This document shows positions 40,793 through 50,749 of a DNA stretch of 64,000 nucleotides, in pieces. The translations under genes were made by a program, and so were the position numbers. The DNA lies in contig NZ_JACJHY010000006.1 of NCBI RefSeq assembly GCF_014138625.1, positions 147,930-211,929 of the forward strand. The letters run 5' to 3'. The notes beneath the pieces were generated by a model. That model saw nothing but the letters and a program-made list of their open reading frames with translations, did no database searches and had not been told where the DNA came from. The DNA comes from Aminobacter ciceronei. Its GTDB lineage: Bacteria > Pseudomonadota > Alphaproteobacteria > Rhizobiales > Rhizobiaceae. The stretch's first letter is position 1, and each line of letters starts with the position of its first letter.

Positions 40793-41249
40793 CCAGGCGA
40801 CCAGGACACTTGAAGCCGTCGACATCCTCGGCCTGCACAAGCTGCTGCCGCATCGTTACCCGTTCCTGCTGATCGATCGCATCGTCGACATCGACGGCGA
40901 CGATTCCGCTGTCGGCATCAAGAACGTCACCTTCAACGAACCGCACTTCCAAGGGCATTTCCCGGGCCATCCGGTCATGCCCGGCGTGCTGATCATCGAG
41001 GCCATGGCACAGACGGCGGGCGCCATCTGCCTGCGGCTGGTCGTCGACGAAACGCCGTCGCTTGTGTACCTGATGACGGTCGACGGCGCCAAGTTCCGCA
41101 AGCCGGTCGTGCCGGGAGACCAGCTCCGCATTCACGTCAAGAAGATCAAGAAGCGCGGCAACATCCTGAAGTTCGCCTGCGACGCGCAGGTCAATGGTGC
41201 GACCGTAGCCGAAGCAGAGGTGGCCGCGATGATGGTGCCCAAGGAATAA
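40785..41249 (+). CDS. fabZ: 3-hydroxyacyl-ACP dehydratase FabZ
   Basis: Hot-dog-fold dehydratase of fatty acid synthesis, 154 residues. Catalytic H58 ([13 protein letters not shown]) and E72 ([11 protein letters not shown]). The start is taken as GTG 40785, overlapping lpxD by eight bases, with a G-rich ribosome-binding site about eight bases upstream; GTG 40776 is an alternative. Its place among lpx genes reflects competition for 3-hydroxyacyl-ACP between fatty acid and lipid A synthesis. Confidence 0.96.
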   Translation: MTDQATRTLEAVDILGLHKLLPHRYPFLLIDRIVDIDGDDSAVGIKNVTFNEPHFQGHFPGHPVMPGVLIIEAMAQTAGAICLRLVVDETPSLVYLMTVDGAKFRKPVVPGDQLRIHVKKIKKRGNILKFACDAQVNGATVAEAEVAAMMVPKE

Positions 41250-41260
41250 GCAACAACTCC

Positions 41261-42094
41261 ATGACTGAAACCTTTATCCATCCTGCCGCTGTCGTCGAAG
41301 CCGGTGCACAACTGGGTGCAGGCGTCCGCATTGGTCCTTTCTGCCATGTCAGCGCTGATGCCGTCATCGGTGACCGCGTCGAACTGTTGAGCCATGTCGC
41401 GATCCTGGGTGCAACGACGCTGGGTGAGGGCTGCACGGTGTTTCCGCAGGCAACGCTTGGCGCTGCGCCCCAGAACAACAAGCACAAGGGTGGCCGCACG
41501 ACGCTCACTGTCGGCAAGAATTGCACGATGCGTGAAGGCGTGACCATGCATGTCGGCACCGACACCAGTCGAGGTGTCACGACCGTCGGCGACAACGGGC
41601 TGTTCCTCGCCTATGCGCATATTGCGCATGACTGCATCGTCGGCGACAACGTCACCATGGCCAATGTCGCGACCCTCGGCGGGCACGTCGAAGTCGGCAA
41701 CAATGTCACGCTTGGTGGCCTGTGTGCCGTCCATCAGATGACGCGTATCGGTCACCATGCCTTTGCCGGCGGTGGCGCGATCATTGATGGCGACATCATC
41801 CCCTATGGCATGGTGATGGGCAATCGCGCCCGCCTGCGTGGGCTCAACGTCATCGGCATGCGCCGCTCCGGCCTGCCGCGCGCCGAGATCTTCGCCTTGC
41901 GCAAGGCCTACAAGATGATCTTCGACCCAACCCGTTCGGTGGCCGAGAGCATCCCGCTAGTCGAACGCGAATTCGCCGGCTCGCCCATCGTGCGTGACGT
42001 CCTGGATTTCATCCAGGCGCGCGGCAAGCGCCACTTCACCGTGCCGCCGCTCAGAAACGCCGTCGCCGAAGACGCCGCCGATGACGAAGGCTGA
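41261..42094 (+). CDS. lpxA: Acyl-ACP--UDP-N-acetylglucosamine O-acyltransferase
   Basis: First enzyme of lipid A synthesis, 277 residues, left-handed beta helix with hexapeptide repeats. The catalytic His is in AYAHIAHDCIVGDN, and GRTTLTVGKNCTMREGVTMH and the C-terminal helical domain (IFALRKAYKMIF) are present. It is 11 bases after fabZ and overlaps lpxI by 14 bases. Confidence 0.97.
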   Translation: MTETFIHPAAVVEAGAQLGAGVRIGPFCHVSADAVIGDRVELLSHVAILGATTLGEGCTVFPQATLGAAPQNNKHKGGRTTLTVGKNCTMREGVTMHVGTDTSRGVTTVGDNGLFLAYAHIAHDCIVGDNVTMANVATLGGHVEVGNNVTLGGLCAVHQMTRIGHHAFAGGGAIIDGDIIPYGMVMGNRARLRGLNVIGMRRSGLPRAEIFALRKAYKMIFDPTRSVAESIPLVEREFAGSPIVRDVLDFIQARGKRHFTVPPLRNAVAEDAADDEG

Positions 42095-42974
42095 GGGCGG
42101 AAAGAGGATCAACCTTTCCGCGACCGACCGGATTGCTGTCGTTGCCGGCAGCGGTCGGCTCCCGGTCAATGTCGCCGACAGTCTCGCCGAGGCCGGGCAC
42201 AAGCCTTTCATCGTTCTGATTGACGGTGAGACCGATCCCGGCACCAGCCTCTGGAGCTATGCCGGCGAGCGGCTTGCCATCGAGCAGTTCGCCTCGCTGG
42301 TGCCTTTGCTCAAGCGCCACGACATCACCCATTGCGTGCTTGCCGGTGGCATCAGCCGTCGCCCGGTGTGGCGGGCCATTCGCCCCAGCATCGCCCTGCT
42401 GCGTGTCCTGCCGCGCGCGCTTGCAGCGCTTGCCCGCGGCGACGACGGCCTGCTGCGCATCCTGGTCACGACGATCGAAGACAACGGTATCAAGGTCGTC
42501 GGCGCACATCAGGTCGTTCCGGAGCTGCTGGCCGTGGCCGGCAGCATGGGGGCGCTGGCGCCCCAGCAGAGTGACTGGGCCGACCTTCGAGCAGGCCAGG
42601 AGGCCGCACGCACGATCGGTGCGCTTGATATCGGCCAGGCGGCGGTTGCCATAGGCGGGCGCGCCATCGCACTCGAAGGCATCGAGGGCACAGACCTGTT
42701 GCTCGAACGCGTGCGCGAGCTACGCGACAATGGCCGCATTGCCGGGCGAAAGCGCGGCGTTCTGGTGAAATGCGCCAAGCCTGACCAGGAACTGCGTGCG
42801 GACTTGCCGACAATCGGCCCAGCAACGGTCGATGCTGCGCATGCAGCGGGGCTTGCCGGGATCGGCATTGAGGCCGGACGCTCACTGGTGCTCGATTATG
42901 GCGAGGTGGTCGAACGCGCCGACAGGCTCGGCTTGTTCGTCATCGGCCTGTCCGGCGAGGGAAATGAGCGATGA
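42081..42974 (+). CDS. lpxI: UDP-2,3-diacylglucosamine pyrophosphatase LpxI
   Basis: Forms lipid X from UDP-2,3-diacylglucosamine; the alphaproteobacterial replacement for LpxH. 297 residues from ATG 42081: DRIAVVAGSGRLPVNVADS at the start, CVLAGGISRRP, ALARGDDGLLRILV, and the C-terminal ADLPTIGPATVDAAHAAGL. Overlaps lpxA by 14 bases and lpxB by four. Confidence 0.95.
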   Translation: MTKAEGGKRINLSATDRIAVVAGSGRLPVNVADSLAEAGHKPFIVLIDGETDPGTSLWSYAGERLAIEQFASLVPLLKRHDITHCVLAGGISRRPVWRAIRPSIALLRVLPRALAALARGDDGLLRILVTTIEDNGIKVVGAHQVVPELLAVAGSMGALAPQQSDWADLRAGQEAARTIGALDIGQAAVAIGGRAIALEGIEGTDLLLERVRELRDNGRIAGRKRGVLVKCAKPDQELRADLPTIGPATVDAAHAAGLAGIGIEAGRSLVLDYGEVVERADRLGLFVIGLSGEGNER

Positions 42975-44134
42975 CCCAGCCACCGCTCAAGATTGCCATC
43001 GTCGCGGGCGAGGAGTCGGGCGATCTGCTCGGCACCGATCTGGTGCAGGCGCTGCAGCGCTTGAGCGGGCGCGAGGTCAGGCTTGTCGGCACTGGCGGCC
43101 GGCATCTGCAGGAGCTTGGCCTTTCGCCGCTGTTCAATGCCAGCGAGATCGCATTGATGGGACTGACGGCGGTCATTCGCGACCTGCCGCGCCTGATCAG
43201 GCGGATTGGCCAGACCGCCCGTTTCGTCGCGGCCGAAAAGCCGGATTGCCTTGTAACCATCGACAGCCCGGATTTTTCGCTGCGCGTTGCCAGGAAAGTG
43301 CGGGCGCTCGATCCCACTATTCCTATCATCCATTACATCTGCCCGAGCGTCTGGGCCTGGCGACCGGGACGGGCCAAGGCGATGAAGCCGCATGTCGACG
43401 AGGTACTGTGCATCCTGCCGTTCGAGCCGGCCGAACTGGAGCGCCTGGGCGGCCCACATGGTACATTTGTCGGCCATCGCCTGACGACCGATCCGGGCAT
43501 CGCCATTGCCGCGGCGATGCAGGAGGGAAAGGCCAATCCGGCGCCTGACCGCGAGAAGACGCTTCTACTTTTGCCGGGATCGCGCCGCAGCGAAGTGCGC
43601 AGCCTGATCGGTCCATTTGGTGAGACCGTTTCGATCCTGCGCGCACGCGGCCATCGTATGCGGCTGCTCTTGCCGACGGTGCCGCATGTCGCCGGCCTCG
43701 TCGAAGAGGCTGTCTCCACCTGGCAGCAAAAGCCGGAGATTATCCTCGATCCGCAGCACAAGTGGCAGGCCTTTGGCGAAGCCGACGCAGCCCTGATCGC
43801 ATCGGGCACGGTGTCGCTGGAACTCGCGCTTGCGGGTGTGCCGATGTTGTCGTCCTACAAACTCGACACGCTGGCGCGGATGATCCAGAGCATGGTCACG
43901 GTGTGGAGTGCTGCACTGCCCAACTTGATTGCCGACAGGCCGGTCGTGCAGGAAAACTACAACGAGTATGTGCGCCCGCAATGGATGGCGCGCTATGTCG
44001 AAGGCCTGTTCGAGGATGGCGCCCTTCGACGCTGGCAGAAAGACGGTTTTGCCGAAATTGCCAGACGCATGGCGACCGAACGGCCGTCGGGCGAGATCGC
44101 TGCCGAAACGGTTCTCAAACACATCACGAAATGA
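42971..44134 (+). CDS. lpxB: Lipid-A-disaccharide synthase
   Basis: GT-B glycosyltransferase joining lipid X and UDP-diacylglucosamine. 387 residues: IAIVAGEESGDLLGTDLV, IDSPDFSLRVARKV, YICPSVWAWRPGRAK and the C-terminal ALIASGTVSLELALAGVPM. ATG overlaps the lpxI stop (ATGA). Last gene of the lpxD-fabZ-lpxA-lpxI-lpxB unit; a terminator follows at once. Confidence 0.97.
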   Translation: MTQPPLKIAIVAGEESGDLLGTDLVQALQRLSGREVRLVGTGGRHLQELGLSPLFNASEIALMGLTAVIRDLPRLIRRIGQTARFVAAEKPDCLVTIDSPDFSLRVARKVRALDPTIPIIHYICPSVWAWRPGRAKAMKPHVDEVLCILPFEPAELERLGGPHGTFVGHRLTTDPGIAIAAAMQEGKANPAPDREKTLLLLPGSRRSEVRSLIGPFGETVSILRARGHRMRLLLPTVPHVAGLVEEAVSTWQQKPEIILDPQHKWQAFGEADAALIASGTVSLELALAGVPMLSSYKLDTLARMIQSMVTVWSAALPNLIADRPVVQENYNEYVRPQWMARYVEGLFEDGALRRWQKDGFAEIARRMATERPSGEIAAETVLKHITK

Positions 44135-44137
44135 AAG

Positions 44138-44172
44138 ACACCCGCCGAGGCAATGGCCTAGCGGGTGTTTTT
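44138..44172 (+). terminator. Terminator after lpxB
   Basis: Stem ACACCCGC (44138-44145) and GCGGGTGT (44161-44168), a 15-base loop with a small internal GGC/GCC pairing, followed by five T. It starts only three bases after the lpxB stop codon and closes the lipid A operon. Confidence 0.88.
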
Positions 44173-44237
44173 CAAGTCGTTCGCAGCTTCGAGCTGCGAC
44201 GGCGCCGCGCGCCTGAACGAACGCGGCGCTGAAAGGC

Positions 44238-45527
44238 TCAGCGCTTGGCGATCGGCACGTAGTCGCGTTCGGTGGCGCCGGTGTAGAGCTGGCGCGGACG
44301 GCCGATCTTCTGGCGCGGATCCTCGATCATTTCCTTCCACTGCGCGATCCAGCCAACGGTGCGGGCGAGCGCGAACAGCACGGTGAACATGGTGGTGGGG
44401 AAGCCCAGCGCCTTCAGCGTGATGCCTGAATAGAAGTCGATGTTCGGATACAGCTTCTTCTCGATGAAATACTCGTCGGTCAGCGCGATGCGCTCGAGTT
44501 CCATTGCCACGTCGAGCATCGGATCGTCCTTGATGCCGAGCTCGCCCAGCACTTCATGCGTGGTCTTCTGCATGATCTTGGCGCGCGGATCGTAGTTTTT
44601 GTAGACGCGGTGGCCGAAACCCATCAAGCGGAACGGATCGTTCTTGTCCTTGGCGCGGGCGACGAACTCGGGAATTCGGTCGACGTGGCCGATCTCGCTG
44701 AGCATGTTGAGCGCTGCTTCATTGGCGCCGCCATGTGCGGGGCCCCACAGGCAGGCGATGCCGGCGGCGATGCAGGCGAACGGATTGGCACCCGACGAGC
44801 CGGCGAGGCGCACGGTCGAGGTCGAGGCGTTCTGTTCGTGGTCGGCGTGCAGGATGAAGATGCGCTCCATAGCGCGGGCCAGCACTGGGTTGACCTTGTA
44901 CTCCTCGCACGGCACGGCAAAGCACATGTGCAGGAAGTTGGCGGCAAAGTTCAGCTCGTTCTTGGGGTAAATGAACGGCTGGCCGATGTGGTACTTGTAG
45001 GCCATCGCGGCGATCGTCGGCATCTTTGCGATCAGGCGGATCGAGGCGACCATGCGCTGGTGCGGATCGGAGATGTCGGTCGAGTCGTGATAGAAGGCCG
45101 ACAGCGCGCCGACCACGCCGCACATCACCGCCATCGGGTGTGCGTCGCGGCGGAAGCCGGTGAAGAAGCGCGACATCTGCTCGTGCACCATGGTGTGGCG
45201 CGTGACGCGGTAGTCGAAGTCGTCCTTCTGCGCCTTGGTCGGCAGTTCGCCGTAGAGCAGGAGGTAGCAAACTTCGAGAAAGTCGCCGTGCTCGGCGAGC
45301 TGGTCGATCGGATAGCCGCGGTGCAGCAGGACACCGGCGTCGCCGTCGATGAAGGTGATTTCCGATTCGCAGCTTGCGGTGGAGGTGAAGCCCGGGTCGT
45401 AGGTGAATGCGCCGGTCGTTGCGTAGAGCGATGCAATGTCGATCACATCTGGTCCGACCGTTCCGCCGCGGACCTTGAACTCGTGGGTCTGGCCGCGGAA
45501 CTCCAGTTTGGCGGTCGAATCAGTCAT
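44238..45527 (-). CDS. gltA: Citrate synthase
   Basis: Condenses acetyl-CoA and oxaloacetate. 429 residues from ATG 45527, with AAGGAG seven bases upstream. Type II, hexameric form typical of Gram-negative bacteria: N-terminal [62 protein letters not shown] and [15 protein letters not shown]. The enzyme class is usually inhibited by NADH. A TGC-type palindrome lies upstream. Confidence 0.98.
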   Translation of the reverse strand: MTDSTAKLEFRGQTHEFKVRGGTVGPDVIDIASLYATTGAFTYDPGFTSTASCESEITFIDGDAGVLLHRGYPIDQLAEHGDFLEVCYLLLYGELPTKAQKDDFDYRVTRHTMVHEQMSRFFTGFRRDAHPMAVMCGVVGALSAFYHDSTDISDPHQRMVASIRLIAKMPTIAAMAYKYHIGQPFIYPKNELNFAANFLHMCFAVPCEEYKVNPVLARAMERIFILHADHEQNASTSTVRLAGSSGANPFACIAAGIACLWGPAHGGANEAALNMLSEIGHVDRIPEFVARAKDKNDPFRLMGFGHRVYKNYDPRAKIMQKTTHEVLGELGIKDDPMLDVAMELERIALTDEYFIEKKLYPNIDFYSGITLKALGFPTTMFTVLFALARTVGWIAQWKEMIEDPRQKIGRPRQLYTGATERDYVPIAKR

Positions 45528-45658
45528 CGCATACTCCTTAGTGCTGAGTTGCCGCCTTGCGCGGCGCAATCGTCATAACAAGGCAACCCATTAGGCCCGG
45601 AACGCTTGAACTCGCTTCCCAGCTTTCCCGCTGCTTTCAAATTGACCTGTTGCCGCAA

Positions 45659-45673
45659 TGTTGCACCGCAACA
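45659..45673. promoter_or_regulatory. TGC-type palindrome upstream of gltA
   Basis: TGTTGCACCGCAACA is a perfect 6-3-6 palindrome about 130-145 bases upstream of the gltA start, within the gltX-gltA gap; a further TTGCCGCAA lies next to it (45650-45658). The layout T-G-C-N3-G-C-A matches the phasin operator at 19081-19095. A shared regulator such as PhaR is possible but unproven; the site could also belong to gltX 3' RNA structure. Confidence 0.4.
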
Positions 45674-45711
45674 GCCTCATTTCAATGCAAAACTAGGAAA
45701 GCACTGCTGAC

Positions 45712-47133
45712 CTAATCGATTTGATCAAAAATGCGGGCTAGACTTTCGTCGCGCCCTAGAACGGCGAGCACATCGAACACTCCGGGGGAAGTGCTCTTGC
45801 CCGTCAGGGCGGCCCGCAAAGGCTGCGCCACGCCGCCCAATTTAAGATTTTCGCGGCCGGCAAACTCGCGGATCGCGGCCTCTGCATTGGCCGCCGTCCA
45901 GTCGGCGGCAGCGACCGTCGCGAGCGCCGCATGCGCGCCCTTGAGGATATCCTTGGCTGGGCCGGCGAGCAGGCCGGCGGCCTTCTCATCGAGCGGCAGC
46001 GGACGCTGGGCAAACAGGAAGCCTGCGCCGTCAGCCAGTTCGATCAGCGTCTTGGCACGCTCCTTGAGGCCCGGCATGGCGGCAAGCAGCTGTGCCTTGC
46101 GCGTGTCGTCGAGCCCGCCGAGGATGGCATCGCCGCCGGGCAGATAGGGCAAGGTGGCAACGAAGATGTCGAACAGCTTCTTGTCGTCCATCTGGCGCAT
46201 ATGAACGCCGTTCAGCGCCTCGAGCTTGGCAAAGTCGAAGCGTGCCGCACCCTTGTTGACGTCCTCGATCTCGAACCAGCTGATCATGTTCTCGATGCTC
46301 ATCACCTCGTCGTCGCCATGGCTCCAGCCGAGGCGGGCGAGGTAGTTGAGCAGGGCCTCAGGCAAATAGCCCATGGCGCGATAAGCATCGACGCCGAGCG
46401 CGCCATGGCGCTTGGACAGTTTTGCGCCGTCCGCACCATGGATCAGCGGGATATGCGCCATCACCGGCACGTCCCAGCCCATGGCATTGTAGATGACGGT
46501 CTGGCGCGCGGCGTTGGTCAGGTGGTCGTCGCCACGGATGATGTGGGTGACGCCCATGTCGTGATCGTCGACGACGACAGCATGCATGTAGGTCGGTACG
46601 CCGTCCGAACGCAGGATGATGAAATCGTCGAGATCCTTGTTGGGAAAGCGCACGTCACCCTGCACGCGGTCGAGCACCAGCGTCTCGCCGTCCTGCGGCG
46701 CCTTGATGCGAATGACCGGCTTGACGCCCGCCGGCGCCTCGGACGGGTCGCGGTCGCGCCAGCGGCCGTCATAGCGTGGCGGCTTGCCCTCGGCGCGCGC
46801 CTTCTCGCGCATCTCGGTCAGCTCTTCCTGCGAGGCGTAGCAATAATAGGCTTTGCCCATGCGCACGAGTTCTTCGGCCACCTCGCGATGGCGCGCCGCA
46901 CGCTCGAACTGCGAAATCGGCTTACCCTCCCAGGTCAGGCCGAGCCAGGTCAGGCCCTCGAGGATCGCGGCAGTTGCGGCGTCGGTCGAGCGCTCGCGGT
47001 CGGTGTCCTCGATACGCAGCAGCATGGTGCCGCCGGTGTGGCGGGAATAAAGCCAGTTGAAGAGAGCGGTACGCGCGCCACCAATGTGCAGATAGCCGGT
47101 GGGCGAGGGGGCGAAGCGGGTGACGACAGGCAT
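45712..47133 (-). CDS. gltX: Glutamate--tRNA ligase
   Basis: Class I aminoacyl-tRNA synthetase, 473 residues from ATG 47133 ([20 protein letters not shown]). HIGG and KLSKRHG signature motifs are both present, and the C-terminal anticodon-binding region is complete. Rhizobia often have two gltX paralogues; in combination with GatCAB one of them also charges tRNA(Gln). Divergent from comEC, with about 106 bases between starts. Confidence 0.96.
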   Translation of the reverse strand: MPVVTRFAPSPTGYLHIGGARTALFNWLYSRHTGGTMLLRIEDTDRERSTDAATAAILEGLTWLGLTWEGKPISQFERAARHREVAEELVRMGKAYYCYASQEELTEMREKARAEGKPPRYDGRWRDRDPSEAPAGVKPVIRIKAPQDGETLVLDRVQGDVRFPNKDLDDFIILRSDGVPTYMHAVVVDDHDMGVTHIIRGDDHLTNAARQTVIYNAMGWDVPVMAHIPLIHGADGAKLSKRHGALGVDAYRAMGYLPEALLNYLARLGWSHGDDEVMSIENMISWFEIEDVNKGAARFDFAKLEALNGVHMRQMDDKKLFDIFVATLPYLPGGDAILGGLDDTRKAQLLAAMPGLKERAKTLIELADGAGFLFAQRPLPLDEKAAGLLAGPAKDILKGAHAALATVAAADWTAANAEAAIREFAGRENLKLGGVAQPLRAALTGKSTSPGVFDVLAVLGRDESLARIFDQID

Positions 47134-47239
47134 GGCGATTTCCAAGGGAAGCAGGGCGCTTGGCCGAAAACCGGCGGCGCATGGCGTTTGTGTGCGGTTG
47201 ATGTAGCATAGAAGGTCTGGGGCGCAAGAGGCAGGCCCG

Positions 47240-49801
47240 ATGGGCGACCGCATGCGGGAGGGGCAAGCCGGTAACAATCCGGTGGTCGAAGCCAGCGAGC
47301 GCGACTTGCTGACCTCTCCGGCTGTGCCTGCCGTTGCGTGGACACCACCAGCTCTGCCCGAGAGAGATGCTGCTCCTGACGCCGATGCATCGCCGTTTCA
47401 GCGAGGACACAAGTCCTGGCTACGGCAAGGATCGCAATTGCTGGTCGGTCACCGGATCACCGCACGATCCACCCTGGCCGCGATCGAAACGGAACTCGAC
47501 CGCGGTGCGGCGTTCCTGCTTCTTCCGGTTTTTCTGGCCGCTGGTGCCCTGGTGTATTTCGCGCTTCCGAACGAGCCGGATCTCGCGCCGCTCGTCATTG
47601 TGTCAGCGACACCGGCCGTCCTCGCCTTCCTAACGCGCGGACGGCGGCCTGTTCACTACGCGCTGGCCGCACTCGCCGCCTCAATGCTCGGCATGGCGGG
47701 TGCAAAGTTCGAGACGGAACGCATGGCAACGAAGATGCTGGGCGCCGAGATCTCGACTGCCATCACCGGGCGAGTCGTCGAAATCGACAATCTGGACAAG
47801 GGTAGGGTGCGGCTGACGCTCGACGTTCTGGCGACCGCGCGCCCGGTCTTGCGTTATACGCCCGATCGGGTGCGGCTCGTTGCCCGCAAGCTTCCTGAGG
47901 GCGTCATGGCGGGGTCCGAGGTGACGGGTTATGTCAGGCTGATGCCGCCGTCCGGGCCTGTGCGGCCGGGCAGCTATGATTTTTCCTTCGAAAGCTATTT
48001 CGACGGCATCGGCGCCAGCGGCTTTTTCATGAAAGGCCCAGAGTTTGCTGCAACCACCCAGCCGCTGTCGGCCAGTGATCGTGCATTCGCGTCAATCGAG
48101 AATGTGCGCCAGAAGATTGCCCAGCGCATTCGCGACCGCATTGGCGGTCCGGAGGGCGAAATCGCGGCTGCCCTGGTCGTCGGCGTGAGCGGCGGCATTC
48201 CCGAGGATGTCAACGAGGCGCTGCGGCGTACCGGGCTCTACCACATCATCTCGATCTCGGGTCTGCACATGGCGATGGTCGCAGGCACGGTCATGCTTTT
48301 GATGCGGCTATGCTTCGCCGCCTTTCCCGGGTTCACCTCGCACCGGCCGGTCAAGAAGTGCGCGGCAGGCGCAGCACTGCTCGCCATCGGTGGCTATCTG
48401 TTCATTTCAGGCGCCGAGGTCGCGGCGCAACGCAGCTTCATCATGCTGGCGGTGATGCTGACGGCCGTGCTGTTCGACCGCGCAGCACTCACCATGCGCA
48501 ACCTGGCGATCTCGGCCGTCGTCGTGATCATGATCTCGCCCCACGAAGTCGTCGGGCCGAGCTTCCAGATGTCGTTCGCCGCAACGGCAGCCCTCGTTGG
48601 CGCATATGCCTGGTGGTCGGATCGGCGGGAGGAGCAGGCGCTGCCGGTAGGTCAGAGATCGCAGCCGTCCAAAATCTGGCGCTGGCTTGCGACAGTTGCG
48701 ATAGGTCTCGCCGCGACGTCGGTGATTGCCGGGCTCGCGACCAGCGTTTTGGGCGCATGGCATTTCCAACGTGTCTCGCCCCTCAGCCTGTTCGCCAATC
48801 TGGCAGTCAGCCCGTTTGTGTCAGTCCTGGTCATGCCCTTTGCCGTCATGGCTGGCATCTTCATGCCGCTTGGACTCGACGGCCCCTTCCTCGACACGAT
48901 GGGCTTCGGCCTGAAGGCAATGATTGGCATCGCCACCTGGTTCTCCGAGCGCTCGCCGGTCGATGCGGTCGGCCTTGTCTCGTCACATGCGGTATTGTTG
49001 CTCACTGCAGCACTCGTCATCGCGTCTACGGCAACGACCTGGCTGCGCGCCGCCGCACTGCCATTCGCGGCCCTTGGGCTGCTGACGGTCGTGGAAACGG
49101 AAACGCCCAACGTTCTCGTTTCGGAAGATGGCCGCCTCGTCGGCGTCCCGGTCGACGATGGCAAGCTTGCCGTCAATCGCGTCCGGCCGAACCAGTTCAC
49201 CGTCGACAACTGGCAGCGCGCGCTGGCGTCGGAAACACTTGTCACCCCGGCCCGTTCGGCCGCGAATGCAACGAACGGGACTGTCCGTTTGCCCAGCGAG
49301 ACCGGCTCACAGCCAACAGCCGAGGCAGATGTCGCCGGTACGATACCCGGCAAACCAGTATCTGGAGAGCTAAACGCCGCCGGCGCGGACGCCTTCGTCT
49401 GTGACAGCGGGCTGTGCACGGTTCAACAACCGGAGGGGGCACGGATCGTCCATGCAGCGAATGCGAGCGCCGCTGCACGAGCCTGCGACAACGCGGATCT
49501 CATCGTCGTCGACGATGCCACGGCAAGCGACGTCTGCCCCGGCGTGGCCGTGCTCACCAAACGCGAGCTGGCGCGCCTTGGCAGTGCGTCGATATTCATC
49601 ACAGCCGCGGCGGCTGGCGTAGATCGGGCGGTCGAGATACGCCACGCCGTGGCGGAACCGTACCGCCCGTGGCATGCGCAGCGCCAATTTTCGCGCGAGG
49701 CGAGGGGCCTTCCACCCTACAAGCGAGCGGAGATGCCCCCGAAGACACCTGCCGGGGCAACCACGGCGCACCCGAAAGCGCCGACTGCGACCACACGGTG
49801 A
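47240..49801 (+). CDS. comEC: ComEC/Rec2 family DNA-uptake channel protein
   Basis: Large inner-membrane protein of 853 residues. After a variable N-terminus it has the DUF4131 region (about 95-260) and the Competence domain (about 290-580) with [36 protein letters not shown] and [13 protein letters not shown]. The C-terminal region (about 620-853) does not contain the HxHxDH metallo-beta-lactamase motif of Bacillus ComEC; instead it has a short cysteine-containing region ([20 protein letters not shown]) and a Pro/Ala/Thr-rich tail, as in alphaproteobacterial homologues. Whether it imports DNA here is unknown; with dprA it suggests at least part of a transformation apparatus. Confidence 0.9.
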   Translation: MGDRMREGQAGNNPVVEASERDLLTSPAVPAVAWTPPALPERDAAPDADASPFQRGHKSWLRQGSQLLVGHRITARSTLAAIETELDRGAAFLLLPVFLAAGALVYFALPNEPDLAPLVIVSATPAVLAFLTRGRRPVHYALAALAASMLGMAGAKFETERMATKMLGAEISTAITGRVVEIDNLDKGRVRLTLDVLATARPVLRYTPDRVRLVARKLPEGVMAGSEVTGYVRLMPPSGPVRPGSYDFSFESYFDGIGASGFFMKGPEFAATTQPLSASDRAFASIENVRQKIAQRIRDRIGGPEGEIAAALVVGVSGGIPEDVNEALRRTGLYHIISISGLHMAMVAGTVMLLMRLCFAAFPGFTSHRPVKKCAAGAALLAIGGYLFISGAEVAAQRSFIMLAVMLTAVLFDRAALTMRNLAISAVVVIMISPHEVVGPSFQMSFAATAALVGAYAWWSDRREEQALPVGQRSQPSKIWRWLATVAIGLAATSVIAGLATSVLGAWHFQRVSPLSLFANLAVSPFVSVLVMPFAVMAGIFMPLGLDGPFLDTMGFGLKAMIGIATWFSERSPVDAVGLVSSHAVLLLTAALVIASTATTWLRAAALPFAALGLLTVVETETPNVLVSEDGRLVGVPVDDGKLAVNRVRPNQFTVDNWQRALASETLVTPARSAANATNGTVRLPSETGSQPTAEADVAGTIPGKPVSGELNAAGADAFVCDSGLCTVQQPEGARIVHAANASAAARACDNADLIVVDDATASDVCPGVAVLTKRELARLGSASIFITAAAAGVDRAVEIRHAVAEPYRPWHAQRQFSREARGLPPYKRAEMPPKTPAGATTAHPKAPTATTR

Positions 49802-49927
49802 GTCCGAAATCTGTACCCGCCGTCGCAGAGCCGTCAGATACGGCACGATAGCAACAGGGCAGATCAGTCCGGCTTACAGATTGCAGCAGGATGGGCAGGC
49901 CGAGGTGGCGGAAACGCAGCCCGGCAA

Positions 49928-50644
49928 TCAATAGCGGCGGATCAGGCCGACAAGCTTGCCCTGCACCTTGACCCTGTCCGGTCCGAAGATGCGGGTCTCA
50001 TAGGCCGGATTGGCGGCCTCAAGAGCGATCGAGGCACCCTTGCGGCGGAAACGCTTGAGCGTCGCTTCTTCGTCGTCGACGAGGGCGACGATGATCTCAC
50101 CGGGATTGGCCGTGGTCGAGCTGCGGATGACCACAGTGTCGCCGTCGAAGATGCCGGCCTCGATCATCGAGTCGCCCTTGACCTCGAGCGCGTAATGCTC
50201 GCCGCCCATGATCATGTCTGGCGGCACCGAAATCGAATGCGTCTTGTGCTGGATGGCGTCGATCGGCACACCGGCAGCGATGCGTCCCATGACGGGAATG
50301 GCAACCGCCGAAGCAACATCGTCGTCATTGCCTGCCGACATGCTGCGTGACGGCTCGGGTTTGCGGCCGAGGCTACCCTCGATGACGCTGGGCGAGAACT
50401 TCTTCGCCGCGTTGAGGCCAGGCGCGATCGAATCGGGCAGGCGCAGCACTTCAAGCGCGCGCGCCCGGTTGGGCAGACGCCTGATGAAGCCGCGTTCTTC
50501 GAGCGCCGTGATCAGGCGATGTATGCCGGACTTGGAGGCGAGGTCGAGTGCTTCCTTCATCTCGTCGAAGGACGGCGGAATACCCGCTTCCTTCAGCCGC
50601 TCGTGGATGAATAGCAAAAGCTCGTGTTGTTTGCGCGTCAGCAT
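49928..50644 (-). CDS. lexA: SOS repressor LexA
   Basis: Self-cleaving repressor of the DNA-damage response, 238 residues from ATG 50644. N-terminal winged helix ([20 protein letters not shown]), cleavage bond A124-G125 in [10 protein letters not shown], and the Ser-Lys dyad S159 ([14 protein letters not shown]) and K197 ([10 protein letters not shown]). A linker of about 50 residues separates the two domains. It has its own SOS box upstream and follows moeA by about 105 bases. Confidence 0.97.
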   Translation of the reverse strand: MLTRKQHELLLFIHERLKEAGIPPSFDEMKEALDLASKSGIHRLITALEERGFIRRLPNRARALEVLRLPDSIAPGLNAAKKFSPSVIEGSLGRKPEPSRSMSAGNDDDVASAVAIPVMGRIAAGVPIDAIQHKTHSISVPPDMIMGGEHYALEVKGDSMIEAGIFDGDTVVIRSSTTANPGEIIVALVDDEEATLKRFRRKGASIALEAANPAYETRIFGPDRVKVQGKLVGLIRRY

Positions 50645-50695
50645 CGCCACCCCCGAGGAATCAGAAGAAAAACAAACCCAGAACAAACACTATCT

Positions 50696-50710
50696 GTTCC
50701 AGTTGTGTTC
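50696..50710 (-). promoter_or_regulatory. SOS box (LexA operator) of lexA
   Basis: GTTCCAGTTGTGTTC is an exact match to the alphaproteobacterial LexA operator GTTC-N7-GTTC. It is about 50 bases upstream of the lexA start. A GAAC at 50681-50684 next to it makes an additional GAAC-N11-GTTC symmetry with the first half-site. Autoregulation of lexA is the expected consequence. Confidence 0.9.
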
Positions 50711-50749
50711 CGCAACTGTTGATATTTCGTGAAGGGTGGAAGGTGCTGC

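Noticed and set aside
47134..47277. N-terminal extension of GltX
   Set aside because: Family proteins start at [13 protein letters not shown]; the upstream part overlaps the comEC start region and is not conserved.
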